From the NCBI GenBank assembly GCA_003509895.1, contig DOMJ01000036.1:1-25499 (forward strand): a stretch of DNA of 25,499 bases. Direction: 5' to 3'. The notes beneath the pieces are model-generated. The model did no database searches and was not told where the DNA came from. It was given only the letters and a program-made list of their open reading frames with translations. A program made the position numbers and the translations under genes. Numbering within the stretch: the first letter of the stretch is position 1; every line of letters starts with the position of its first letter. This DNA comes from Candidatus Uhrbacteria bacterium (lineage in GTDB: Bacteria; Patescibacteriota; Patescibacteriia; UBA9934; UBA11717). Positions 1 to 6,415 of the stretch are shown here, piece by piece.

Positions 1-1
1 G

Positions 2-43
2 ACACCGCTTGCACAGGAGATCCAGCTCACGATTCAAAAGTAG
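2..43 (+). CDS. 3' end of an upstream gene (partial)
   Basis: The window opens inside what is probably a coding region. Frame 2 reads TPLAQEIQLTIQK and stops at TAG 41-43. This frame is preferred because a terminator hairpin begins only 11 bases after its stop. Frame 1 is also open to a TAA at 76-78 but would run through the left arm of that hairpin. Thirteen residues are too few to assign a family. Confidence 0.4.
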   Translation, partial: TPLAQEIQLTIQK

Positions 44-54
44 CCATTTTTACA

Positions 55-97
55 AACACCTTCCTTGAAGACGAATAAGGGAGGTGTTATTGTTCTC
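55..97 (+). terminator. Intrinsic terminator of the upstream gene
   Basis: AACACCTTCC (55-64) pairs with GGGAGGTGTT (79-88), ten pairs with one G-U, around a 14-nt loop. ATTGTTCTC follows as a weak U-rich tail. It separates the truncated upstream gene from the gene at 190. Confidence 0.55.
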
Positions 98-189
98 ATG
101 AGAAAAAGATGGGGTCAGATCGTGGAGTATGATGTAAAATACTATTGTTAAATAATAACCTGGAGCGTTAGGTAAAGACTTCTCTTCCT

Positions 190-654
190 ATGTATAAAGC
201 ATTGTTGTGGATTTCTGGAGGGCTTGTGCTGGTTTGTTTGTTGGGACTCGCACTCGGGTTTTATTACCAGTCTCTTCCAGAACAGAGTCCCGCACCGGTT
301 GAAAAAGTAAACGATTCGGCGCAATCGTTTGAGGATTTGATTTACGTGGATGCTCCTTTGGTGGGCCAGGTGATCTCGCAGCCGCTAATTGTAACCGGGA
401 AGGCGCGGGGCACATGGTTTTTTGAGGCAAGTTTTCCTGTTGTTCTAACCAATTGGGACGGGCTTATTATTGCGGAAGGTTTGGCAACTGCGCAATCAAA
501 TTGGATGACAGAGGATTTTGTGCCGTTTGTTGCCACGTTGGAATATAGTATGCCGGGGCCATATAATCGCGGTGCTCTTATTTTGCAGAAAGATAATCCA
601 TCCGGTCTACCAGAATACGATGCGGCTTTAGAGATTCCCGTTTTATTTTGGTAA
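190..654 (+). CDS. Membrane-anchored Gmad2 immunoglobulin-like domain protein
   Basis: A 154-residue envelope protein. Residues 4-25 form one hydrophobic segment (signal anchor or uncleaved signal peptide). A short Pro/Glu-rich linker follows, and residues of about 53-154 match the Gmad2 fold named from spore-germination proteins: GQVISQPLIVTGKARGTWFF, then WMTEDFVPF, then LILQKDNPSGLPEYD near the end. In CPR genomes this domain is usually fused to a membrane anchor; a role in binding or adhesion outside the cell is inferred only. The ATG at 190 follows a pyrimidine tract (CTTCTCTTCCT) and has no Shine-Dalgarno sequence. The next gene starts 38 bases downstream on the same strand and is probably co-transcribed. 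The domain assignment is firm; the function is unknown. Confidence 0.85.
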   Translation: MYKALLWISGGLVLVCLLGLALGFYYQSLPEQSPAPVEKVNDSAQSFEDLIYVDAPLVGQVISQPLIVTGKARGTWFFEASFPVVLTNWDGLIIAEGLATAQSNWMTEDFVPFVATLEYSMPGPYNRGALILQKDNPSGLPEYDAALEIPVLFW

Positions 655-692
655 CATAAAATAGATCATACTCAGGAAGTGAGAAAAACGGT

Positions 693-1382
693 ATGCAAAT
701 GAGATTAAGCGTTCCATTGTTATCGATCGTTGTCGTTGTGTGCTCGTTTGTTTTGCTGTTGGCCCCAAGCCTCACAAAGGCGCAAATGGAGGTAACGGAG
801 GAATATGAGGGGTATTTGAACAGTCTCGCCGATGAAATTGAGGAAATGGTTCTGTACATGGATGCGGATTACCTTTTGGAGGCCATGTCACCCGAGTTGG
901 CAGAAAGAATTGGTGCAGATGTGAGAGAGGCGCTCTCTCCAGAGCAGGAAATTATTGATTTTAATCTATACGGAAGAGCGTTTTCCAAAATAGACGAGAT
1001 GCACTACCGGATAGATGCCAAGTATCTTATAGAAGGACGAGGGATAGGTGGCACGTGGTCCACGCAAGGGTTGAGTACGTACGTTGTTTTAGAGGATGGC
1101 CCCGAGTATATGACGATCACAGATACAGATCTGCAAGAGGCACTTTTTATGCCAAGCGTAGAGAATATCTTGGAGGATTTTGGTGTATTGCTGTACCTTT
1201 TTGTAGCCATCGGGCTCGCGGGTACGGGCTTTTGGATTTGGATGATTGTAGATCTCATGAAGCGAGAAATTCCGGATAAAATCCTCTGGATTATTCTTGT
1301 CATTTTCGCAGGCTTTATTGGAGCGCTTATTTACTTTTTTACCGGTCGCAATAAATACCCAATAAAGCCTACGAGTTTATAG
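693..1382 (+). CDS. Secreted/membrane protein with C-terminal PLDc_N-like two-helix domain
   Basis: A 229-residue envelope protein. Residues 1-31 look like a signal peptide: a hydrophobic core, then SLTKA before Q. An acidic soluble region of about 130 residues follows and resembles nothing I recognise. Two membrane helices close the protein (about 165-188 and 197-217), joined by DLMKREIPDKILW. This helix-DLMKRE-helix-GALIYFF pattern is that of the PLDc_N (phospholipase D N-terminal) membrane domain, but there is no HKD phospholipase motif, so lipase activity is not implied. The start has AGGAAG about 12 bases upstream, farther than ideal; a second ATG lies two codons in. It probably forms an operon with the Gmad2 gene. 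No terminator is visible after it. Confidence 0.8.
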   Translation: MQMRLSVPLLSIVVVVCSFVLLLAPSLTKAQMEVTEEYEGYLNSLADEIEEMVLYMDADYLLEAMSPELAERIGADVREALSPEQEIIDFNLYGRAFSKIDEMHYRIDAKYLIEGRGIGGTWSTQGLSTYVVLEDGPEYMTITDTDLQEALFMPSVENILEDFGVLLYLFVAIGLAGTGFWIWMIVDLMKREIPDKILWIILVIFAGFIGALIYFFTGRNKYPIKPTSL

Positions 1383-1389
1383 AAAGCAT

Positions 1390-1419
1390 TTGACAACAGA
1401 ATCAACACCTGTGTAGACT
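1390..1419 (+). promoter_or_regulatory. Sigma-70-type promoter before a 26-codon ORF
   Basis: TTGACA (1390-1395), an 18-base spacer, then TAGACT (1414-1419). The -35 is a perfect consensus. The -10 ends 9 bases before an ATG at 1429, the same spacing seen at several other genes here. Confidence 0.5.
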
Positions 1420-1428
1420 TGAGTTACT

Positions 1429-1509
1429 ATGAATGTGAGCTTTTCCTTGCCAACGTCCCTTTGCCACCGCACCTCTATGTGGCGATTTTTGGTACGTTTG
1501 CATCGGTAG
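1429..1509 (+). CDS. Possible 26-residue leader peptide
   Basis: A short ORF beginning MNVSFSLPTS and ending in a basic stretch, RLHR, then TAG. Support comes only from its place: the ATG is 9 bases after a -10 box with a perfect TTGACA upstream, and a 12-pair hairpin (1539-1566) follows before the GC-rich ORF at 1597. That is the layout of a leader peptide with an attenuator. Codon use is uninformative at this length and no family is recognised. It could equally be untranslated leader. Confidence 0.3.
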   Translation: MNVSFSLPTSLCHRTSMWRFLVRLHR

Positions 1510-1538
1510 CTCATAAAAGAACATAATGGTGTTTTTTT

Positions 1539-1575
1539 ACGAACTCACTGATGACAGTGGGTTCGTTTGCTGTTT
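1539..1575 (+). terminator. Hairpin, probable terminator or attenuator before the 72-residue ORF
   Basis: ACGAACTCACTG (1539-1550) pairs with CAGTGGGTTCGT (1555-1566) around ATGA, with one G-U pair. TTGCTGTTT follows as a broken U tract. A second small hairpin, TGCTG/CAGCA (1568-1583), lies between it and the next start codon. Confidence 0.5.
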
Positions 1576-1596
1576 AGGCAGCAGAAAGGATCGGAC

Positions 1597-1815
1597 ATGA
1601 CCACCGAGAACGGTCAGAGCAAGATGCCGGACCAGGGAGAAGTCCCGAATCCCGGCAACAACCCCGGCCCCAGCCGCAACAGTGATTCCTGGAGCGGTCC
1701 GGACGGTGAACGGTATCGGAACGTGCCGGACGGATTCAGCCGTGGAGACACGGACAGCGGTAGGTCCTGGCCGAGCTGGGACGTGGGGAATGGTGGGCGC
1801 GGCCACTTCCTCTAG
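1597..1815 (+). CDS. GC-rich 72-residue disordered protein, function unknown
   Basis: The start is chosen at ATG 1597 because AAAGGA lies 10 bases before it. The protein is rich in Gly, Pro, Asp, Asn, Ser and Trp (for example NPGNNPGPS and SWSGPDGERYRN), has no hydrophobic core or membrane segment, and is predicted to be disordered. Third codon positions are mostly G or C, unlike the envelope genes upstream and the methyltransferase downstream. It shares this style with the ORFs at 8413 and 11253. No family is recognised. It is preceded by a hairpin and followed by a small inverted repeat (1833-1847) whose A-rich left flank would act as a terminator only on the minus strand. Confidence 0.55.
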   Translation: MTTENGQSKMPDQGEVPNPGNNPGPSRNSDSWSGPDGERYRNVPDGFSRGDTDSGRSWPSWDVGNGGRGHFL

Positions 1816-1852
1816 CCGCAGAAACCAAAAAAAGCGCTTTAGGCGCTCCTGT

Positions 1853-1904
1853 GTGATGCAACCCGATGCTTAACGGGTGGACTCCCCGCACCGGGTTGCA
1901 TCAC
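1853..1904. repeat. Inverted repeat with 13-bp perfect arms
   Basis: GTGATGCAACCCG (1853-1865) and CGGGTTGCATCAC (1892-1904) are exact reverse complements around a 26-nt spacer containing GGG and CCC runs that can pair further. There is no U tract on either strand, so it is not an ordinary terminator. It lies between two small genes and could be a protein-binding site or a stable RNA hairpin in the leader of the gene at 1965. Confidence 0.75.
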
Positions 1905-1964
1905 ATACATATCACCATTTTTACACGATAATTGCAACTCATTTGTTGCAAGAAAAGGCGTGCC

Positions 1965-2162
1965 GTGCGTGATACACAACGTTTGTCTGTTGAGGCGTGG
2001 CTCAAGGAGCTGGCTCCGAATTTTCAAGAGCCTACCGTCCAAAAAACAAAGGCGGATTTGCTGACCAATCGTGAGCGTTGCCATTTGGCAGAACACGCGC
2101 CTGCGTACCTGGGCGTGCTGGCAGTAACACCCGCGAGTGACGTGAAGACAGAAACTCCGTAA
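1965..2162 (+). CDS. Small hypothetical protein (65 residues, GTG start)
   Basis: Starting at GTG 1965 (AAAAGG six bases before it) the product is a 65-residue soluble protein with an amphipathic stretch (RLSVEAWLKELAPNF). An in-frame TTG at 1932 is an alternative start with no ribosome site. Codon use is mixed and resembles the ordinary genes. A clear terminator (2189-2221) follows the stop and is the best support that something here is transcribed on this strand. No family is recognised. Confidence 0.4.
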   Translation: MRDTQRLSVEAWLKELAPNFQEPTVQKTKADLLTNRERCHLAEHAPAYLGVLAVTPASDVKTETP

Positions 2163-2188
2163 CGCGCCTTACAGCCGTTACTATTCTT

Positions 2189-2221
2189 CGGGTCGCCCCT
2201 CGGCGGCCCGATCACATTTTG
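2189..2221 (+). terminator. Intrinsic terminator
   Basis: CGGGTCGCC (2189-2197) pairs with GGCGGCCCG (2202-2210) around CCTC with one G-U. ATCACATTTTG follows. Confidence 0.7.
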
Positions 2222-2314
2222 TTCAGATGGATTGGGTCATGATGTTGTAATGAGTCATTATGTGGATAACGTGCCATTACAGCCAGAAAAAGATCTTTTA
2301 TTTCTTACCAAGGA

Positions 2315-2323
2315 TGATATGAT
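2315..2323 (+). promoter_or_regulatory. Extended -10 element for the 21-residue basic ORF
   Basis: TGATATGAT (TG, one base, then TATGAT at 2318-2323) matches an extended -10. The predicted transcript start is about 18 bases before the ATG at 2348. No good -35 is visible, which is usual for extended -10 promoters. Confidence 0.4.
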
Positions 2324-2347
2324 AGAGGGGAATTAATTTTTCTCTCT

Positions 2348-2413
2348 ATGGCCAAAGGTCAGAATGCTCGCAAGAATATCAAGAAACCAAAAAAGGACGC
2401 AAAGAAAAAGTAG
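2348..2413 (+). CDS. 21-residue Lys-rich small protein
   Basis: The ORF starts MAKGQNARKN and continues almost entirely as Lys, Pro, Asp and Ala. It resembles the small basic MAKGQN-type proteins I remember from other bacteria, whose function is unknown to me. It sits between an extended -10 element and a strong terminator 17 bases after its stop, so it looks like a one-gene unit. The start has no Shine-Dalgarno sequence and follows the pyrimidine tract TTTTTCTCTCT, like neighbouring genes. Nucleic-acid or ribosome binding is a guess from charge alone. Confidence 0.6.
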   Translation: MAKGQNARKNIKKPKKDAKKK

Positions 2414-2429
2414 TTTCTTGTAAAAAAGA

Positions 2430-2453
2430 CCCCGCACACGCGAGGTTTTTTTT
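2430..2453. terminator. Bidirectional terminator between the small basic ORF and the rRNA methyltransferase
   Basis: CCCCGC (2430-2435) and GCGAGG (2440-2445) pair with one mismatch around ACAC. T8 follows on the plus strand. The A-run to the left gives a U tract on the minus strand. The stop codon of the minus-strand gene (2452-2454) overlaps the T tract. Confidence 0.75.
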
Positions 2454-3351
2454 ATTGTGATCGCAGACAGGAGACAAAGAGGCCTTCATGCAGATCGGAT
2501 GGAAGGAGGTAAAACCCCTCAACGAGCGGATGACTCGGTACAGGTGACTCAATAGGCTCAAGCGTAAGGTGCGGAAATGTTTTGAGAAGCCAGCGAATTA
2601 TTCCTTCATTCTCCTGTGGCGCAAGTGTGCAGGTTGAGTAGACCAGTCTTCCACCCGGTTTAAGACAAGGAACAGCGGCACGTAAAAGATTCTGTTGCAT
2701 CAAAACGTGCTTCTCTATATTGCGTTGTGACCAATAGGCGTAACTGCGTTCGAGCGAGAGGTTGATTCTTCCCTCCGCCGTGCAAGGAACATCTGCGAGG
2801 ATTGCGTCAAACTGACCGTGTAGGGTGCGACAGAGTTTTACGGCATCACCCTTTATTGCCTCCACAAACGGAAGATCTTGTTTAGTAAGCGTGTAGAGCA
2901 ATTTATCAAAGCGGATGGCGTTATTTTCCATCGCGACGAGTTTCCCACGTTGCGTCATCATTGCACCTATTTGGCTGGTTTTACTTCCGGGAGCCGCACA
3001 GAGATCCAAGACTGACTCTCCCGGCTGTGCGCTTAAAATCAATGGTGGCACCATGGAAGAAAGACCTTGAACGTAGATACGACCGTCTTGGCAGATTGGC
3101 AGATCAAGCACCTGTTTACTCCCAACGTTCAATACTTGGAAGGCGTGTGGAATTGATTGAATACGTTGAAAAGCTATGTTGTGTTCCACAAGCAACTGTT
3201 CGATTTCCTTGTCGGTCGCTTTAAGCGTATTTGTTCTAAATGTGGTTGCTCTGCGGGCGCGAAAACCATCCAAGATCTGAGCGGATTGTTTTGCGCCAAA
3301 TTGATGTAGAAGGCGATCCAGAAATGGTTTTGGAAGCGGGTTGGGTTGCAT
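2452..3351 (-). CDS. RsmB/NOP-family rRNA (cytosine-C5) methyltransferase
   Basis: A 299-residue S-adenosylmethionine-dependent methyltransferase that should make 5-methylcytosine in ribosomal RNA. Motif I is DLCAAPGSKTSQ (116-127), the SAM-binding loop. Motif IV is DVPCT (187-191) with Cys190, and motif VI is STCTL (239-243) with Cys241; the two cysteines are the release and attacking residues of NOL1/NOP2/Sun enzymes. A short N-terminal region with FRTNTLK (38-44) matches the family's pre-catalytic domain. The NusB-like N-terminal domain of E. coli RsmB and the C-terminal PUA-like domain of RsmF are absent, so the exact rRNA target cannot be named. The start at 3351 has no Shine-Dalgarno sequence and follows a CU-rich tract. 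It is transcribed alone, divergent from the ABC-F gene. Confidence 0.9.
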   Translation of the reverse strand: MQPNPLPKPFLDRLLHQFGAKQSAQILDGFRARRATTFRTNTLKATDKEIEQLLVEHNIAFQRIQSIPHAFQVLNVGSKQVLDLPICQDGRIYVQGLSSMVPPLILSAQPGESVLDLCAAPGSKTSQIGAMMTQRGKLVAMENNAIRFDKLLYTLTKQDLPFVEAIKGDAVKLCRTLHGQFDAILADVPCTAEGRINLSLERSYAYWSQRNIEKHVLMQQNLLRAAVPCLKPGGRLVYSTCTLAPQENEGIIRWLLKTFPHLTLEPIESPVPSHPLVEGFYLLPSDLHEGLFVSCLRSQ

Positions 3352-3361
3352 AGAAGGAGAC

Positions 3362-3397
3362 AGAGGTGAAGATAGAGGTGAAGACAGAGGAGAAGAA
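3362..3397. repeat. 12-bp GA-rich direct repeat in the methyltransferase leader
   Basis: AGAGGTGAAGAT (3362-3373), AGAGGTGAAGAC (3374-3385) and AGAGGAGAAGAA (3386-3397) are three tandem units. On the minus strand they form a CU-rich tract just upstream of the methyltransferase start. Confidence 0.65.
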
Positions 3398-3478
3398 AGA
3401 TGTGATCATCTTATCAGGAAAGCGGCTGGCAGGGAATCAACGGATGGGGCTTAGCTCCTCCCCCCTTTGTCAAAATTG

Positions 3479-3487
3479 TGATAGATT
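3479..3487 (+). promoter_or_regulatory. Extended -10 of the first ABC-F gene
   Basis: TGATAGATT (TG, A, TAGATT) ends exactly 9 bases before ATG 3497. Transcription would start about 3 bases before the start codon, giving an almost leaderless mRNA. Confidence 0.5.
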
Positions 3488-3496
3488 CTGCGTTGT

Positions 3497-5290
3497 ATGG
3501 CAAAACCCCTCCTGGAGGCACGTGGAATTTGTAAATCATTTGGGAAGCAGACCGTTCTTAAAGACGTGTCGTTATTGATTACAGAGGGAAAAAAGATTGC
3601 GCTTATTGGGAGAAACGGAGCAGGAAAGTCTACCCTTGTAAAAATTCTTTTGGGGGAGACAGAAGCCGATACAGGAGAGGTGACCGTTTTTGATCGGACA
3701 CATATTGGCGTTGTTCACCAGCAAGAAGTGCTTCCGGCGGATGTTTCAACGCTGGCCTATTTAGAGGCGGTAGGAGGAAAGCCTTCATGGGAGGTTAAAA
3801 AACTCGGCGCGAAGTTTGGACTGCATACGGTACAATTGGAAAAGCCTCCGAGCACTTTGTCCGGTGGGTATCAAATGCGCGTTAAGCTTGTCGCGATGTT
3901 TTTACAAGAACCGACATTGCTGTTTTTAGATGAACCCGTGAACTATCTGGATTTGCAAACACTGCTCTTGTTGGAGACGGTGCTGGCAGAGTATCGTGGA
4001 AGTTTTTTGCTGATCGCACATGATCGGACGTTTTTACAAAACACGTGTGACACGGTCTATGAGATTGAACGTGGAGAGCTGACAACCTACAACGGAGATG
4101 TCCAGTCGTATTTGGCCTGGAAGGCGGAGCAATTGGAATTTGTAAAACGGACCAATAAAAAGTTGTCGCGCGAGATTGAACATCACCAGTCCTTTGTGGA
4201 TCGTTTTGGTGCAAAGGCGAGTCTGGCAACACGTGCGCAGAATAAAATGAAACAGATAAGCAAATTGCGTTCGCAGATTCAAAAGATTGACGTGAACCTT
4301 GCGACAGCACGCATCAAGATTACCTCGTCGCATGTGCATCCCGGTCTTGCTATACGGGCGCGGGAGTTGTCTATTGGCTATCCGGGTCATACTGTGGCGC
4401 AGTCGATTGACTTCTCTATTTTACGCGGTGAGAAGGTGGTGATTGCCGGAGAAAACGGACGAGGAAAATCAACCTTGTTAAAGACGCTTGTAGGTCAATT
4501 GGAGCCCTTGGCGGGTGAATATAAATGGTGGAAGCATGCCGCGATCGGCAATTATGATCAACTCACCAGTGAGTCATTATCCGAGAAGGATACCGTGCTA
4601 TCACATCTGATGCAGTGTGCGCCGGGTCATACATCCAGCGAGCAAATATTAATGATGGCAGGGAACTTTTTGTTTCAGGGGGATGATTTGGATAAGCGTG
4701 TGTCCGTTCTCTCCGGTGGAGAGCGCGCACGATTAGCGTTAGCTGGAGTGTTGTTGCAAGAACACACGGTGCTTATTTTGGATGAGCCAACAAACCACTT
4801 AGACGTAGAAACAGAAGAAGGCTTGGCACTGGCGTTAAAGGCGTACAAGGGGACAGTGGTCTTTGTATCACATGCACGAACGTTTGTGAGTGCTTTGGCG
4901 GATAGAATTTTGGAGGTGCGACACGGATCGGTTCGAGAGTTTAATGGGCCGTACGAGGAATATGTACAGGAGGTTGCTACGCTTATGGAGCTCGAATCAC
5001 AAGTGGATGGGGTGGAGAATCCAGATGAAACACGACCCGAGAAAGAACGGATACAGCGTCGAGAAAACCATGAGCGAATCAAAGATCTACAGCGATCCAT
5101 TAAACGGTTAGAGGGGCAAATAGCAATTCTTGAAACAGAAAAAAGCGGTATACTCAAATTTTTCTTTGACAACCCAACGGACTATGCGCCCTCAAAGGCT
5201 CAACGTTTGGAGGAGATAAAAGGGAAGATTTTGCTCTTGGAGAAGCAATGGATCCGATATCAAGAGGAAATAGAAATCGTGCGTGAGTAA
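3497..5290 (+). CDS. ABC-F family ATPase (ribosome-associated)
   Basis: A 597-residue protein with two ATP-binding cassettes in one chain and no membrane helices, the ABC-F layout. Cassette 1 has Walker A GRNGAGKST (38-46), signature LSGGY (121-125) and Walker B LLFLDEPVNYLD (141-152). Cassette 2 has GENGRGKST (318-326), LSGGE (405-409) and VLILDEPTNHLD (425-436). The linker of about residues 200-275 is charged and helical, and a coiled coil fills about 500-597. ABC-F proteins act at the ribosomal E site as translation factors or antibiotic protectors; which role applies here is unknown. The usual DEPTNHLD is DEPVNYLD in cassette 1, but the catalytic Glu is kept. There is no Shine-Dalgarno sequence. 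maf follows 52 bases after the stop. Confidence 0.92.
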   Translation: MAKPLLEARGICKSFGKQTVLKDVSLLITEGKKIALIGRNGAGKSTLVKILLGETEADTGEVTVFDRTHIGVVHQQEVLPADVSTLAYLEAVGGKPSWEVKKLGAKFGLHTVQLEKPPSTLSGGYQMRVKLVAMFLQEPTLLFLDEPVNYLDLQTLLLLETVLAEYRGSFLLIAHDRTFLQNTCDTVYEIERGELTTYNGDVQSYLAWKAEQLEFVKRTNKKLSREIEHHQSFVDRFGAKASLATRAQNKMKQISKLRSQIQKIDVNLATARIKITSSHVHPGLAIRARELSIGYPGHTVAQSIDFSILRGEKVVIAGENGRGKSTLLKTLVGQLEPLAGEYKWWKHAAIGNYDQLTSESLSEKDTVLSHLMQCAPGHTSSEQILMMAGNFLFQGDDLDKRVSVLSGGERARLALAGVLLQEHTVLILDEPTNHLDVETEEGLALALKAYKGTVVFVSHARTFVSALADRILEVRHGSVREFNGPYEEYVQEVATLMELESQVDGVENPDETRPEKERIQRRENHERIKDLQRSIKRLEGQIAILETEKSGILKFFFDNPTDYAPSKAQRLEEIKGKILLLEKQWIRYQEEIEIVRE

Positions 5291-5342
5291 GGTGACGCAT
5301 TGTCATGGCGGCAGAAACAGTACGAGTCATATGAGCCCAAGT

Positions 5343-5942
5343 ATGAAAAACATCATTTTAGCTTCAACCTCCCCAAGACGAAAGGAACTCATGGAGCTTT
5401 TGTGTGTTCCTTTTGAGGTGCGGGCAAGTAACTATGAAGAAGATATGACGCTCGCCCTGCCGCCGGAGGAGTTAGTGCAACATCTTGCGGTTTGCAAGGC
5501 GCAGGCGGTTGCGGTGGGTGTTTCTGCCGGACTGGTGATTGGCGGTGATACGATTATCTCATTAGACGGGCGAGTAATGGGCAAGCCGCATACGGAAGAG
5601 AACGCGCAGGAAATGTTGAGGGCGTTACGTGGCAAGACGCACCAGGTACTCACGGGTCTGGCGGTGATAGACGTAGAAACGGGTCAAACGCGACAGGCTA
5701 TAAATATTACAAACGTGACCTTTAAGCCGTACACAGACAAGGAAATTACGGACTATGTACAAACGGGAGAGCCGCTTGATCGCGCCGGAGCCTATGCGAT
5801 ACAGGGGTATGCGTCCTTATTTGTACAAGAAATTCACGGTGATTATTTTGGTGTGCTTGGGCTCTCTCTTACAGATCTTGCCGCGCTTTTAAAGGAATTT
5901 GGAATAGATGTTTGGGAGGGAATCGTTGGGTCGGTGGTGTAA
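5343..5942 (+). CDS. maf: Maf family nucleotide pyrophosphatase
   Basis: A 199-residue house-cleaning enzyme of the Maf/YhdE family, which hydrolyses non-canonical or pyrimidine nucleoside triphosphates to monophosphate and pyrophosphate. The N-terminal signature is LASTSPRRKELM (6-17), the catalytic Asp is in GGDTII (D69), and the conserved TGEPLDRAGAYAIQGYAS is present, closest to the dTTP/UTP-type subgroup. ATG 5343 is chosen because MKNIILASTSPRR is the normal family start. The frame is open upstream to GTG 5283, which would overlap the ABC-F stop and add 20 residues with no homology. It probably shares a transcript with the ABC-F gene and ends at a bidirectional terminator. Confidence 0.92.
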   Translation: MKNIILASTSPRRKELMELLCVPFEVRASNYEEDMTLALPPEELVQHLAVCKAQAVAVGVSAGLVIGGDTIISLDGRVMGKPHTEENAQEMLRALRGKTHQVLTGLAVIDVETGQTRQAINITNVTFKPYTDKEITDYVQTGEPLDRAGAYAIQGYASLFVQEIHGDYFGVLGLSLTDLAALLKEFGIDVWEGIVGSVV

Positions 5943-5983
5943 AAAAAGTTGACGGCCTCTCCTCCATGTCAGGAATGCAACCA

Positions 5984-6013
5984 AAAACCAAGCAGTGATT
6001 GCTTGGTTTTTTT
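5984..6013. terminator. Bidirectional terminator between maf and the zinc-ribbon gene
   Basis: AAAACCAAGCA (5984-5994) pairs perfectly with TGCTTGGTTTT (6000-6010) around GTGAT. A T run follows on the plus strand, and an A run precedes it for the minus strand. It serves two convergent units. Confidence 0.9.
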
Positions 6014-6023
6014 GAACAGGATG

Positions 6024-6407
6024 TTACTCCATGTTTGCGATGGCATCTAACAGTTGATCCATCTTGCTATTTAATGCCTTAAGCTGCTTGACCACCTCGC
6101 CATTGTCGGCAGATGGGGCAGCACTTCTAAAGCTTGGCTTTTCAAATCGATCGGATCGATCGGAACGCTCGGAGTGACCATAGCTTGGTCGTCCGCCGTC
6201 ATCCTTGCGAAAACAGTCGCTGCACAAAACCGGCTTTTTGCCGTTTGGTTTAAAAGGAACCTCACAACTTGCGCGACACTCATCGCAGGTGGCTCGGTGC
6301 ATGTCCGGTTTGCCACTGGATTGTCCATCACGCTTCCAATCTCCACCGTTACTTCCTCCGCGTCCTTTGTATCCGCCTCCGCCGCCCTTTTTTGAATGGT
6401 TGAACAT
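6024..6407 (-). CDS. CxxC-x17-CxxC zinc-ribbon protein
   Basis: A 127-residue protein. Residues 1-35 are Gly/Lys/Arg-rich and probably disordered. Residues 41-65 hold CDEC, exactly 17 residues, then CSDC, which is the CxxC-x17-CxxC domain (TIGR04272) common in CPR and some other bacteria. Its core HRATCDECRASCEVPFKPNG is typical, and an extra Cys48 lies inside. A polar Ser/Arg/Asp linker follows, then a helical, probably coiled-coil tail (103-127). Zinc binding is inferred from the four cysteines; the basic Gly-rich arm suggests nucleic-acid binding. It begins 8 bases after the stop of the ABC-F gene in the same direction, so the two are almost certainly co-transcribed. Confidence 0.88.
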   Translation of the reverse strand: MFNHSKKGGGGGYKGRGGSNGGDWKRDGQSSGKPDMHRATCDECRASCEVPFKPNGKKPVLCSDCFRKDDGGRPSYGHSERSDRSDRFEKPSFRSAAPSADNGEVVKQLKALNSKMDQLLDAIANME

Positions 6408-6415
6408 ATTTCGTA

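Noticed and set aside
3366..3578. 70-residue frame upstream of and overlapping the first ABC-F gene
   Set aside because: It comes from the GA-rich repeat, overlaps the start of a certain gene in another frame and has no family features.
5283..5342. Upstream extension of Maf from GTG 5283
   Set aside because: It overlaps the ABC-F stop, and the added residues (SKVTHCHGGRNSTSH) are not part of the Maf family, which starts at MKNIILASTSPRR.
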